Shown in pieces: positions 1 to 10,287 of a DNA stretch of 45,000 nucleotides. Origin of the DNA: Symbiodinium natans (taxonomy: Eukaryota > Sar > Dinophyceae > Suessiales > Symbiodiniaceae); contig CAJNDS010002646.1 in the NCBI GenBank assembly GCA_905221605.1, forward strand, positions 257,501 to 302,500, written 5' to 3'. The translations under genes and the position numbers were made by a program. Below the pieces are notes generated by a model. That model searched no databases. It was given only the letters and a program-made list of their open reading frames with translations, and was not told the origin of the DNA. The stretch's first letter is position 1. Each line of letters starts with the position of its first letter.

Positions 1-260
1 TCAGAGGTAGGGTTTAGGGCTGAGGCTTGATGGGTAGGGCAAAGTATGGCTTCTCTACTACGTTTACCTATATCCCTAAACCCTGTAATATTAAAACCCT
101 GAACCACCGGCTTATAACGATCCACAAACCTCCACCTAAACCCTAAACCCCAAACCCTATAAACCCTGACCCCTTAACCCTAAACCCAAAACCCTGCACA
201 CCCTGAAGGCTTGCTCGTGTGAATCATTCATCCCATCAAGCCCAAGCTAAACCCAGATCA
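1..260. repeat. Degenerate telomere-like DNA (CCCTAAA variants)
   Basis: Around 60-200 there are many CCCTAAA heptamers and one-base variants such as CCCCAAA, CCCTGAA and CCCTATAAA. One TTTAGGG unit lies near position 10. No gene is visible. It is interstitial and degenerate, so it is not a functional chromosome end. Confidence 0.75.
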
Positions 261-261
261 C

Positions 262-2500
262 TTGGCCCTTCTGGTTGACAATGCATGCCAGATCGGTGTC
301 AGACTTCATCATGTTGCTGGGGAAAAAGAGTTTGTAACTCCTTGTCCGTTTTTCTACACACAGTGTCCAAGCCAGGGAGTCATGTGCTTGTCTCCAGAAC
401 TGATGCTCTCAGTATACGCCGACACACGGCGATGTTTGTCTGCAGACATTGCAGCCGCATTTGCATTTGCAGCATTCGCTGCAGCTTTCATCCTGGGGGA
501 ACCATATAACACCTCATTTTCTTGCCAGTCACATAAACTTCCATGCATCTGTGCTGCAAGGGTTGGTTTTTGCATCACTGCTGATGCAAGACCATGCAAG
601 ACCGCGATGTCTAGAGTTTCGGTTTAGGGTCTGTAAGGCATCCGACCGGGCAACAGCCAGATTATTGCATGATTGCTGAAACAAGACCATGATGTCAGGC
701 TTTAGGTTTAGGGTTTGGAGTAGGGTTTGTAAGGCATCCGACCGGGCAACAGCCAGATCATTGCATCATTGCTGAAACAAGACCATGCCAGACCGCGATC
801 CGATTGGGCAGCAGCCAGATTATTGCATCATTTATGAAACAAGACCATGATGTCAGGCTTTGGGCTATGGTTTGGAAGGCAGTCTCGCGGGAGCTGCGTG
901 TAGGTGAGCTCAGAACGAGCCATGAGAAAGGACCTGACGACAGCCAGATTATTGCATCGTTGCTGACGCAAGAGACATGCGACCTGACAACAGCCAGATT
1001 ATTGCATCATTGCTGAGGCAAGACCATGATGTCAGGCTTGAGGTTTAGGGTTTGGAAGGCATGCGACCGGGCAGCAACCAGATTATTGCATCGTTGCTGA
1101 GGCAAGACCGTGATGTCAGGCTCTAGGTTTAGGGTTTGGAAGACACGCCCGTGGGAGCTGCGTGTAGGTGGGACCTGGCAACAGCCAGATTATTGCTGAT
1201 GCAAGACCCTGATTTCTAGGGTTTCGGTTTAGGGTTTGGCATTTGCAGTTGCAGCATTCGCTGCAGCTTTCATGCTGGGGGAATCATATAACACCTCATT
1301 TTCTTGCCAGTCACATAAACTTCCACGCATCTGTGCTGCAAGGGTTGGTTTTTGCATCACTGCTGATGCAAGACCACGCAAGACCGCGATGTCTAGAGTT
1401 TCGGTTTAGGGTCTGTAAGGCATCCGACCGGGCAACAGCCAGATTATTGCATGATTGCTGAAACAAAACCATGATGTCAGGCTTTAGGTTTAGGGTTTGG
1501 AGTAGGGTTTGTAAGGCATCCGACCGGGCAACAGCCAGATTCTTGCATGATTGCTGAAACAAGACCATGATGTCAGGCTTTAGGTTTAGGGTTTGGAGTA
1601 GGGTTTGTAAGGCATACGACCGGGCAACAGCCAGATTATTGCATCATTGCTGAAACAAGACCATGCCAGACCGCGATGTCTAGAGTCTCGGTTTAGGGTC
1701 TGTAAGGCATCCGACCGGGCAACAGCCAGATTATTGCATCCTTGCTGAAACAAGACCATGATGTCAGGCTTTAGGTTTAGGGTTTGGAGTAGGGTTTGTA
1801 AGGCATCCGACCGGGCAACAGCCAGATTATTGCATCATTGCTGAAACAAGACCATGATGTCAGGCTTTGGGTTATGGTTTGGAAGGCAGTCTCGCGGGAG
1901 CTGCGTGTAGGTGAGCTCAGAACGAGCCATGAGAAAGGACCTGACGACAGCCAGATTATTGCATCGTTGCTGACGCAAGAGACATGCGACCTGACAACAG
2001 CCAGATTATTGCATCATTGCTGAGGCAAGACCATGATGTCAGGCTTGAGGTTTAGGGTTTGGAAGGCATGCGACCGGGCAGCAGCCAGATTATTGCATCA
2101 TTGCTGAGGCAAGACCGTGATGCCAGGCTCTAGGTTTAGGGTTTGGAAGGCACGCTCGTGGGAGCTGCGTGTAGGCGGGACCTGGCAACTGCCAGATTAT
2201 TGCTGATGCAAGACCGTGATGTCCAGGGTTTCGGTTTAGGGTTTGGAAGGCATCCGACCGGGCAACCGCCAGATTATTGCATCATTGCTGAAACAAGACC
2301 ATGATGTCAGGCTTCAGGTTTAGGGTTTGGAAGGCATGCTCGCGGGAGCTGCGTGTACGTGAGCTCAGAACGCAGAGTCATGAGAAAGAATCTGACGACA
2401 GCCAGCTCATTGCATCGTTGCTGACGCGAGACCGTGATGTCGAGGGTTCAGGTGTAGGGTTTGGAAGGCATGCGCTCAGTGCAAGCGCACGTAGGTAGGC
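262..2500. repeat. Complex minisatellite with embedded telomere heptamers
   Basis: Blocks of roughly 50-110 bp recur. Each contains variants of CAGCCAGATTATTGCATC, TTGCTGAAACAAGACCATGA, TGTCAGGCTTTAGG and AAGGCATCCGACCGGGCAAC, often with TAGGTTTAGGGTTTGG between them. The first words recur for example near 655, 940, 990, 1437, 1627, 1723, 1819, 1947 and 2002. A longer block with GCATTCGCTGCAGCTTTCAT occurs near 470 and again near 1255. Open frames here follow the repeat and lack independent coding character, so I do not call genes. Confidence 0.85.
800..2244. repeat. Roughly 1-kb offset segmental duplication inside the minisatellite
   Basis: The stretch from about 800 to 1237 is repeated at about 1807 to 2244, offset by 1007-1008 bp, with only scattered substitutions. 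Both copies share the word GGCAGTCTCGCGGGAGCTGC and the GAGCTCAGAACGAGCCATGA segment. The long offset shows that a higher-order block was copied, not just single minisatellite units. Confidence 0.8.
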
Positions 2501-2514
2501 CTGTGTGCTGAAGC

Positions 2515-2690
2515 CACACAGCTAGCCTATGCAGCCAAAACAGCCCTTTTCACCACTTACCAAAAGGGTAAAGGTGAGGATAAGGGCAAAGGCAAAGGGA
2601 AGGGCAAAGGATTCGGTAAGGGCAAGCTCGTGCAGTCGAACCTATCAATAGCAGATAGAAGGGCTAGGCTGCTACACCTCCTTCCAATTC
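2515..2690 (+). pseudogene. Gly/Lys-rich gag-like fragment
   Basis: One frame reads an Ala/Thr-rich start followed by alternating Lys-Gly (KGKGKGKGKGFGKGKL) and then VQSNLSIADRRARL. This resembles the basic linker that precedes a CCHC knuckle in retroelement gag proteins. No knuckle follows: the frame degenerates and stops near 2720. It has no start codon of its own. I infer a retroelement relic. The alternative is one exon of a Gly/Lys-rich host protein. Confidence 0.35.
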
Positions 2691-4604
2691 TGCACCGCCC
2701 GGACCAGGAACACCATCTGTGAAGGTGGCAGCGTGCGCGATGCGACGAGTCACTGTAGTACCGCCTCCATGGAGGTCCTCGACTGATTGCTTGGAGTGAG
2801 GTCCGTCATTAAGCGACCATATGTGGCGTAGTCTTGAGTTTGTAGAGGGCATAGCGCTGGCGCAGTAGAGATTCACGGAGCTGTCCTCGGCCACTTCGTA
2901 TGTCACGCGAAGGAAGCGAGGGTGGAGGACGAGAGAGTTAGAGAGAGAACGCGACGTAAATATGTGCCCAGGGCAGGACAGGAACCGGGTCCAAAGAGAG
3001 CCAATTCGGGATGTTAAAAAAGCCCTGCCCGAACGATATGGCAGGGTGTATGGCAGCTATAGACAGGTTTGTAGACCCTGTCGGTGCAAATTTTCAAAAC
3101 AGAGCCCCAAACTATCCAAAGAAAAAGGTGTTCGTGCATAGCGAGCTGTTGACGATGACGCGCTTGACGTTGCCTGTTGGATAGCAGCAGACCATGTTGA
3201 ACAACAGGATGTTTCACTCTGGCGCGGCTTCTGCCTTCTCTGACCGGAACCTGCCAAGAGCCAGCTCCGTAGCAACTCTACGACCAGTTTTTGATTCCAG
3301 GTAGAACTACCTTACATGGAAGCTTTCGGCTCTCAGCTTAGAACGCGCCTTTGCCATCTTCTACCTGTTGACGCTTTCCGGCTGAAACGTTGAGCGCGCG
3401 AGTATACGGAATGCTTCCACAGTAAGAGATATTTGTAGGAGCGTGCGCCCGCCGAGGTAATCCCTCGCAACATGGAGGTCATCTTCGGTAGAACAATTTT
3501 GTTGCAGCTTACCAGCATCACGTTGAAGCGTTGCAGCCTCAGCTTCATTTTTGGTGCAGCGGTGCGGACTTAGACCCGTTGCTGACCATATATTCGGTAT
3601 GTGGAATATTTGCTGCAACATCGAGGACCCATTGCCGCCGTAGTGGAGAACATGCTTCGTCGGGAGCCATTGGCCAACGGTCTCTTGAGCGAAGCCTTGC
3701 CGCGTCGTTATTTGGACCAAAGTTAGCGCTTCACTGTGGCAAATCTCCGTGATGCGTCTCTGAGACAGTGCCCCGCCTAGTAAATGTGAGGCACGTTTGC
3801 CGAAGTCCTGGGCAAGCAGCCGCTAAGACCGTTAGCCGAGCGCTGCCTGGCTAGCGATCAGTAAGTGATGCACTAATCCCGGAAGTCAGTTCTTGTAAGA
3901 TTCTACTTCGCCGACGCCGCCCTCGTCTTCAAGCACACGCCTCCTTCCATTGCGCAAGAGTCCCGTGGTCTTGATTGCTCCAAACTTCTTGAGGCTAGCC
4001 TGCGGCAATAACGCAGTGCAGCAGGGGATGGTGTTGATCTCCACAGGCAGTATCCAAGATACGCATGGCCCAACCCAAGTAGCCCGCAGTGCAAGGACAA
4101 GTAGAGTAGAGGAATGCAGCCGAAGTCGAGTGCTTGCAGCAGTGCAATACTACCTCATGTAGACGGCCGGCTGCGCAAGGCTTGGCAGCATGTCCACAGC
4201 CTTAAAACTCAAATCGTCTGCTTAGGCGCTGGCGCGCCAACGCATTCGACTGTGTCCGGATTCCCATTGCGCACCCAAGACAATGCCGACAATTGGCTGC
4301 CTTTGGTGCCTCTGGTTACCAGCAAGTCGTCAGGCCACATGGCTGGAGGAAAGCGGTTTGGCTTCGTCCTCCAGCCGAGCTTCGGGGGACGACGACGACG
4401 ACGAAAGGAGGTCCCGCCCGATGAGCCCTACACAAAGGAAAACCCCTGCAAGGAGAAGAAAATGGGCCAAGGTCCCGAGAGGTTAGGGTTTTGGCATCGA
4501 GAAGACCCCTTCAACCGCAAGCATCGACGCAAAGCAAGAGGGCCTCGTGAGATCCCCTTCAAGCCAACTTCGCTCGACTCTTAGATCGGTGACGAGTCTT
4601 CATG
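2691..4604. other. Gene-poor unique sequence, no recognisable gene
   Basis: Frames of 60-156 codons occur on both strands, but none shows a domain I recognise. The longest (4114-4584, +) ends in a basic Arg/Lys-rich tail that partly reflects a short (ACG)n run at 4390-4402. The - strand frame at 2664-2906 is open for 80 codons and unassigned. Undetected exons of a host gene are possible. Confidence 0.5.
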
Positions 4605-5584
4605 CTGCTCTACTCCAAAACTTTCCAATGATAGAGTATGTCAGGTCCGAGGAGATGATGGCCAAGGACGAGAGTGAGTCCCAGGAAAATTCGGCGGCCT
4701 CCGAAGAGTCGCAAGATTTTATTTGGGAGTCGAACGAATGAACAAATGACAGATCTCGCTCATGTTCAGTCAAGCAGCAGCTGTCAGCAACATTCGAGGC
4801 CTTTGTCCCGTGACCTGTCATGCACGGCATTGCCTGCGCGGCAGACACCTCCTGTGTGGTGCGCAGGACCGAGTCGCACATGCACCTGTGTTGCTGGGCA
4901 AACGTGTTCACGTTCATCTTAAGACAATACTGAACTTGCAGTATTACCTTCCAGTCAGGCAATGCGCTTGTCGACTCGCAGGCAAAGGTGGTCGTATTCC
5001 AGGTTAAGACGACGCCAAACTTGCAAATTGACCTTTCAGTCAGGCAGTGCCCTCGTCGACGCCGTCCACAAGCGCGTGGGACTGCAGAACTTCACTTCGT
5101 GCTCTACTCCAAAACTTTCAAATGAAAGAGTAAGTCAGGTCCCAGGAGATGATGGCCAAGGACGAGAGTGAGTCCCAGGAGAAGTCGGCGGCCTCCGAAG
5201 AGTCGCAAGATTTTATTGGGGAGTCGAACGAATGAACAAATGACAGATCTCGCTCATGTTCAGTCAAGCAGCAGCTGTCAGCAACATTCGAGGCCTTTGT
5301 CCCGGGACCTGTCATGCATGGCATTGCCTGCGCGGCAGACACCTCCTGTGTGGCGTGCAGGACCAAGTCGCATCTGTACCTGTGTTGCTGGGCAAATGTG
5401 TTCGCATTCAGCTTAAGACAATGCTGAACTTGCAGTTTTACCTTCCAGTCAGGCAATTCGGTCGTCGACTTGCAGGCAAAGGTGGTCGTGTTCCAGGTTA
5501 AGACGTCGCCAAACTTGCAGTATTACCTTTCAGTCAGGCAGCGCCCTTGTCGACACCTTCCACAAGCGCGCGGGACTGCAGAAC
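4605..5584. repeat. Two tandem copies of a 494-bp unit
   Basis: TACTCCAAAACTTTC occurs at 4611 and 5105, and ACTGCAGAAC at 5081 and 5575, so both landmarks give a 494-bp period. The copies differ by scattered substitutions. Inside each copy a shorter element recurs about 90 bp apart (AACTTGCAGTATTACCTTCC then AGTCAGGCA and TCGTCGAC), so the unit itself contains an internal duplication. Parallel open frames of about 80-120 codons occur in both copies on both strands. None is recognised, and they can be explained by the duplication. Confidence 0.9.
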
Positions 5585-6410
5585 CTCCTCGAAGACAAGC
5601 CCCGCGACGCGCCAGAGTCCTGCGCCTTAGTCTGTGAAATAATCTCTCAAACAAGTTCATATGTATGAGAGAACGAACTTCGTAAGTCCATCCAACTTTT
5701 GAAAGCCAGGGAGAGCCCGGGTTCACCTCGGCAAGAAGCTTGGCGTGCCGCCGAGCTGGTGTCGCTGACAGGCTGCGAAGCACGGCGACCGTGAAAGTCA
5801 AGCCGGAGTGGCGTCCGCCGAGGACCTTCAGCTGCGTTTGCGCTCAGCAGATGAGGATGGTTGTGTGACATAGCAGTGTCAAGAGATCACAAAAACCGCG
5901 TCTGAGATTGGCGTTACCTATATGGTGGTAGTGTTGTAAGCTTCGGCAGGAAATGCGGGCCCAAGAAGATGCCTCATTTGAGAAAACTGGTTCTGAGCAG
6001 GCCGGCGCAAGCTTAAACGCGGCACATCCAAAGTTGGTGCTTCTCGCCATCTCGCAGGCAGCAGCAGCTTTTGGAGAAAATCATGTTCGGCCTGGCTCAG
6101 AGTCAGAAAAGATCGGCCAAGACAGCCGCCGTGCCGATGTCCCTGTTGCAAGCAGGCCACACACGTGTACCTGTGGTCTAGAGAAGCGCAATTGTGGTAA
6201 AGAAACATAGCGTCCGGACTACAGGCGCGTAGCTGCCATAGTTTTGCTTCGTGATCTTCCCTTGACTCCAAAGGCGAACCGCGGTTTCGGGACGTTTGCC
6301 TGGTGGACGCTTTGCGGGCCGTGGGGGTCAAGGTCCCTTACGCAGGCCATGGCCCATTTTTCGTCTTGAAAGATGGCAACCGCATGGTAGCACCTCTGGG
6401 GTGACTTGGC
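5585..6410. other. Upstream flank of the large element; possible Cys/His cluster on the - strand
   Basis: No clear gene. On the - strand, 5918-6331 is open for 137 codons and contains a Cys/His cluster of form H-x2-C-x(n)-C-x2-C-x4-H-x-H-x2-C (core YTCVACLQQGHRHGGC), followed by FLTLSQAEHDFLQKLL. This could be a fragment of a zinc-binding protein or chance. The true 5' exons of the gene at 6411 could also lie here, but I could not place them. Confidence 0.3.
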
Positions 6411-8940
6411 ATGAACAAGAAAGAAATCAACAGTAAGTCATCAATTGCTATTGCGCAGTTTGTCATGAGAGCCACCGGAAGGTATTCCATTCGTCCTGCG
6501 CAAGGCTTTGAGGGGCCTGGGCGATACATTCTTTATCGGCAGAATCATTTCACTGGGCTCACAATACACGAAGACGACTCTTGCGCAATTTCCACGTCCC
6601 ACCGGCCGTGTGACAATCTCTCGACGCAGTTGTGGATGCTGGAAAACACATTCGAGGCAGTGTTCAAGGTGATTTCTACAGTTGGAGTTTGCTCTCCATG
6701 TGCGCCGACAGGTTCGGAAAAAGACTTGCAAGGCGGCAGCGATCGACGTCGGCAGAAATCTGAACAAGATGCCGGAGAATGTGAAGAGAACAGAGGACGG
6801 CAAGCAGTGTGCTTGACAGGTGCTTTACGAGCCGAAGTGTTCATGACTGCATTTCAACGGAAGCGACGCACCCAGTCCGGACTGGAGGCTTGCGAGCGCA
6901 AAGCTGCTCGCTTAGCCCGCATGGATGGACCTTGGCCTCGACTGATCCAGCCCAGTTCAGCAACCTTTCCGATCTCGCCGATGCAGTTTGACCCGGAGAC
7001 TGCCCCCAATGTGGAGGTGCTGAAGATGATCCACCCCCATGCAAGAGACTTCAGAATCGCATTTCGATCTTCTGATCACACATACTTCGTAGACGGCCAG
7101 CGAACCCTGGGCTCGGTCACTGGGATGATCCATGCTTTCTGCGCGCCGTTTGAAGCGGACAATGTGATCGCCAGGATGATGAGCGGCAGGAACTGGCCTC
7201 GGGCTGGGTACCTGAAACCGGAAGTCTCCTTTACATGGATGAGCAGGCTTGGCATTTTCTGTCCCGAAATTTTGGATCTGTATTCTGGCAGCCCAAGAGA
7301 TGATGAGCGTATCAGCCAGCTTCTAAGGGATCTTTCCTCAACTCAAGACATTGCAGCTGAGCTTGACCAACTTACCTTGTCTCCTGATGACATCAAAGCA
7401 ATGTGGGAGGCTCGTGGCCGAGAGGCAGCGCACTATGGCACCTACATGCATTACCTTTTCGAAGCGCTCATCAATGGCCATTCTGTGCCACAGGTTTCGC
7501 CTGAAGTCAGAATGTTGCGCTCGTTTCTGTCCAAGTGTGCAAAAGATCTCACAGCTTGGCGAACTGAGTGGACTATTTTTGGAGACGAAGAACGACTTGC
7601 TGGATCTATCGACTTTTGCGCTCGTCTTCCCAACGGGGAGATGGTACTGGTTGACTGGAAACGCACTGCTGGTCTACCCGGCAAGTTCAATTCAGCCTAC
7701 CATATGCGTTCTCCACTATGTCACCTTGCAGACTGCACAGGAGTTCACTACAGACTGCAGCTGAATGTCTATCGACATCTACTAGAAAAATATTACGACG
7801 TCAGAGTGGCTCGAATGTTGGTTGTGTGTTGTCATCCTGAGCACTATCCAACAGCTTTCGTCGACGAGGTTCCAAGGCTTGAGAAAGAAACAGAAGATAT
7901 GCTGGCGGCTTGGTGCGATGCAAGGGGAGGCTCGACAGATTACTGCGGCGGCAAAGAGGCTTCTGAATCTGCAGCTGACATAGTTGAGATTTGGCGTGAG
8001 ATCCAGTTTGAAACACCGGACGTCTCAACTTTCCAGGGCCAAGCTCGGCAGGACCTCGCGCAGCCGCAGCCCGTGCATGCTGTTTACTTGCCCACAGAAG
8101 ATGACCTCGACTCGTATTCTTCCGATGATGGCATTTGGGACTTGAGACATGATTGGTACTCCCAAGCCAGGCATCCACGCGCACCGCTGGATGTCGCTGG
8201 AGGGTCCTTTCCAGCAGAGCTTCTACACAGCCTCCCCAGCTTCTTTTTTTCGTTCGAATACCTCCATGCTTTAGCCAGTACTTCAAAGGCCATGCGGGAT
8301 TCAGTTCGCAGTGGCAAGCATTGGCGTGGGCGAGTTGTCTCGCTGAACACTGAAGAGTTTCAGGATACCGGCAGAGTGCGTTGGATGCGCGAGGTGTACC
8401 TGGCTGCGCAGGCGGTTGTCGTAAGCGTCAAACAGCTGGCAATGATGCAGATCTTTCCAAAAAATGTCCTTTTAGATTGGAGTGCAGTCCCGTTCAGCAG
8501 CGGACCTGTGACGGGGTTCGAGTCTTCCGACCCCTTGGTTGGCGCTGCCAGTTTTGAATTGCGGCTGCCTGCAACCGCAGTGGGCATGTATATCGGAGTG
8601 CGTGACTGGTCGAGTCTGCGCGACTGCAGGGAGGCTTCGTGCCGTCTCGACAATCTTCTCCGTAGCAACTCCGTTGTTTCCTGCAGTTTCCACGGCTCGC
8701 CTCCTCAGCCAAGCGTGGTAAGTGGCCGGCCTTGTCTTCGCGCCAATCGTTCTCATCGATTCGATGTCCGATGGAGCGAACATGTCTTTGAGCTCTCGAT
8801 TGACGAAGCGTGTGTGTTGGCTTTAAGGACTCGAGCAAACGCTTTAGATGGCCCTGACCCACTGGCAAAGCTTTCCCTGCGCATCTGGATGCGATCTCGT
8901 AGCGTGGAGGAACAAGTGCTGTTGCAACCTCTTCCGTCGC
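6411..8940 (+). CDS. PD-(D/E)XK nuclease with C-terminal F-box-like and SPRY-like region (first visible exon)
   Basis: The frame shows the RecB/Cas4-type nuclease signature in order: GTYMHYLFE (residues ~343-351, the G-T-x2-H-x3-E motif), GSIDF (~397, metal-binding Asp), VLVDWKRT (~411, the D/E-x-K core) and YRLQLNVYRHLL (~447, the Q-x3-Y motif). Such nucleases cut or resect DNA using Mg2+. From about residue 605 comes an F-box-like helical stretch (SFEYLHALASTSKAMRDSV), then a beta-rich SPRY-like segment beginning near VGAASFELRLP. The first ~150 residues look poorly conserved and may be intron or leader, so the start at 6411 (the first ATG after a TGA at 6402) is uncertain. The frame stays open to 9248, but past about 8940 it reads out of register with the next module, so I place a splice donor near 8935-8943. 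Confidence 0.75.
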
Positions 8941-9053
8941 CAGTCTGCCACCGCTCAAGGCTGCTTGCCTCCAAAAGATGCGTTTTAATCTTTTGTGTTG
9001 TAGTTTTCAGATTTGCATCAGTTGTGAGTCGGACACCGTTCTTTGGGTCGCAG

Positions 9054-10100
9054 GATCACTTGCGTGCTCTGTGGATTCCACGATGTGCTCTCAAGTCCAA
9101 GATGGGTCGTCTGCCCATTGTGCTCGACCTGGATGTGCGACCGTCACGCCCGAAGATCTCCGAGAAGGCTTTGTCTTCGTTGCCCGAACCAGTTCATGGA
9201 CTACGTCGGCGGCTCCGAAATCTTGGAAGGCGCAGGCTTGGATTCTGATGAATTTCACAGCACTCGGGAGAACACAGATGCCCGGGGCAGACAATCGCAT
9301 GGTGGCGCCCGAAGGTGGGCGCGCCGGTGCGCTTCACCGAGAGCTCCTGTCCAGGTTCCTGCGAACTTTCTACATGGACTGACATTTTACTGCTCAGACT
9401 TCAACTTCATTCGCGCACTTGCCGCCTGCAGTCGGGAGACCAGTGAAGCAATGGGCAATGAAGAATACTGGGTTGGAAAGCACATATTTCTCAATGTGCC
9501 GGAGCTTGCTCGCAGTGACCGAACACTGCTGGCAGCAGCCAATCTTTTCAGGCAGGCTTTATCCATTAGCTTTGACATTCCGCAGCTGCCGCTTCTGCAC
9601 CAGATACCTCCTCGGGCGGTGGTGTCTTGGCAATGTCTTCCTCTCCATCTTCCAGGGAGAAATGTGAGTGGCTGGGTGTCAGGTCATCCACTTTTCGGAG
9701 CTGCCCGTTTCTCTTTGACTTTGGCGCCGAACACCAGAAGTGTTTTTGTCGGTGCAAAAACTCACGGCAGCAATCGACGCTCATACGTGCTTCTGGAGAA
9801 TCCATACACTCATGCTTGCAGAGTCAGCCTCGGAATAACGGGCGCCACGCCCGTCGCAGGGCCAACAGGCCCTGTGCTTGAAGCGATCGCGGCAGCCAAT
9901 TCTCCGAATGAGGTTGTCTTGAAGTGGGACAATCAGTCCATTGAGCTGATGCTCAATGGACGCAGACTTGGTGGGGGGCGCCTGGCTCGTGAAGAACCTC
10001 TAGCTCCTCCAGCATTCTCTACATTGTTTGTGTGGGTTATTTCGAGAGATGGCTCGAGCACGCAGCCAGTCCTGAATCCACTGCTGACACCTGTGCGACG
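9054..10100 (+). CDS. Zinc module plus second F-box-like/SPRY-like unit (exon)
   Basis: This begins after an AG acceptor at 9053 and opens with TCVLCGFHD, then CPLCSTWMCDRH and CLRCP. That is eight Cys/His ligands spaced C-x2-C, C-x2-C-x4-C-x2-H and C-x2-C, like a small RING/B-box type module, and it ends in DYVGGSEILEG. An F-box-like helix follows (FNFIRALAACSRETSEAMGN), then a beta-rich region with FGAARFSLTLAP and VFVGAKTHG. That region parallels VGAASFELRLP and YIGVRDW in the preceding exon. I infer an internal duplication. The exact 3' splice donor (near 10082-10095) is unresolved. Function is unknown; F-box plus SPRY plus zinc modules would suit protein-protein contact or ubiquitin-ligase recruitment. 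Confidence 0.6.
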
Positions 10101-10287
10101 AAGAGACACCTCTATCAGGCCAGACGTTTGTCTTTATATATACAGTTTGTATCCTGGCGAAGGATTGTTGTCCTGTGTGTGCTATCAGGCTTATTCGCTT
10201 TAACTTCAATGTGTCAGTGTGTCTTGTTGGCGTAATCCGACTAGATTGTGCAAGGCTTGAAGTTCAGTGTGTTTTCTCCCATGCCAG

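Noticed and set aside
262-1568. Small genes on both strands of the first 2 kb
   Set aside because: The frames repeat with the minisatellite and have no independent coding character.
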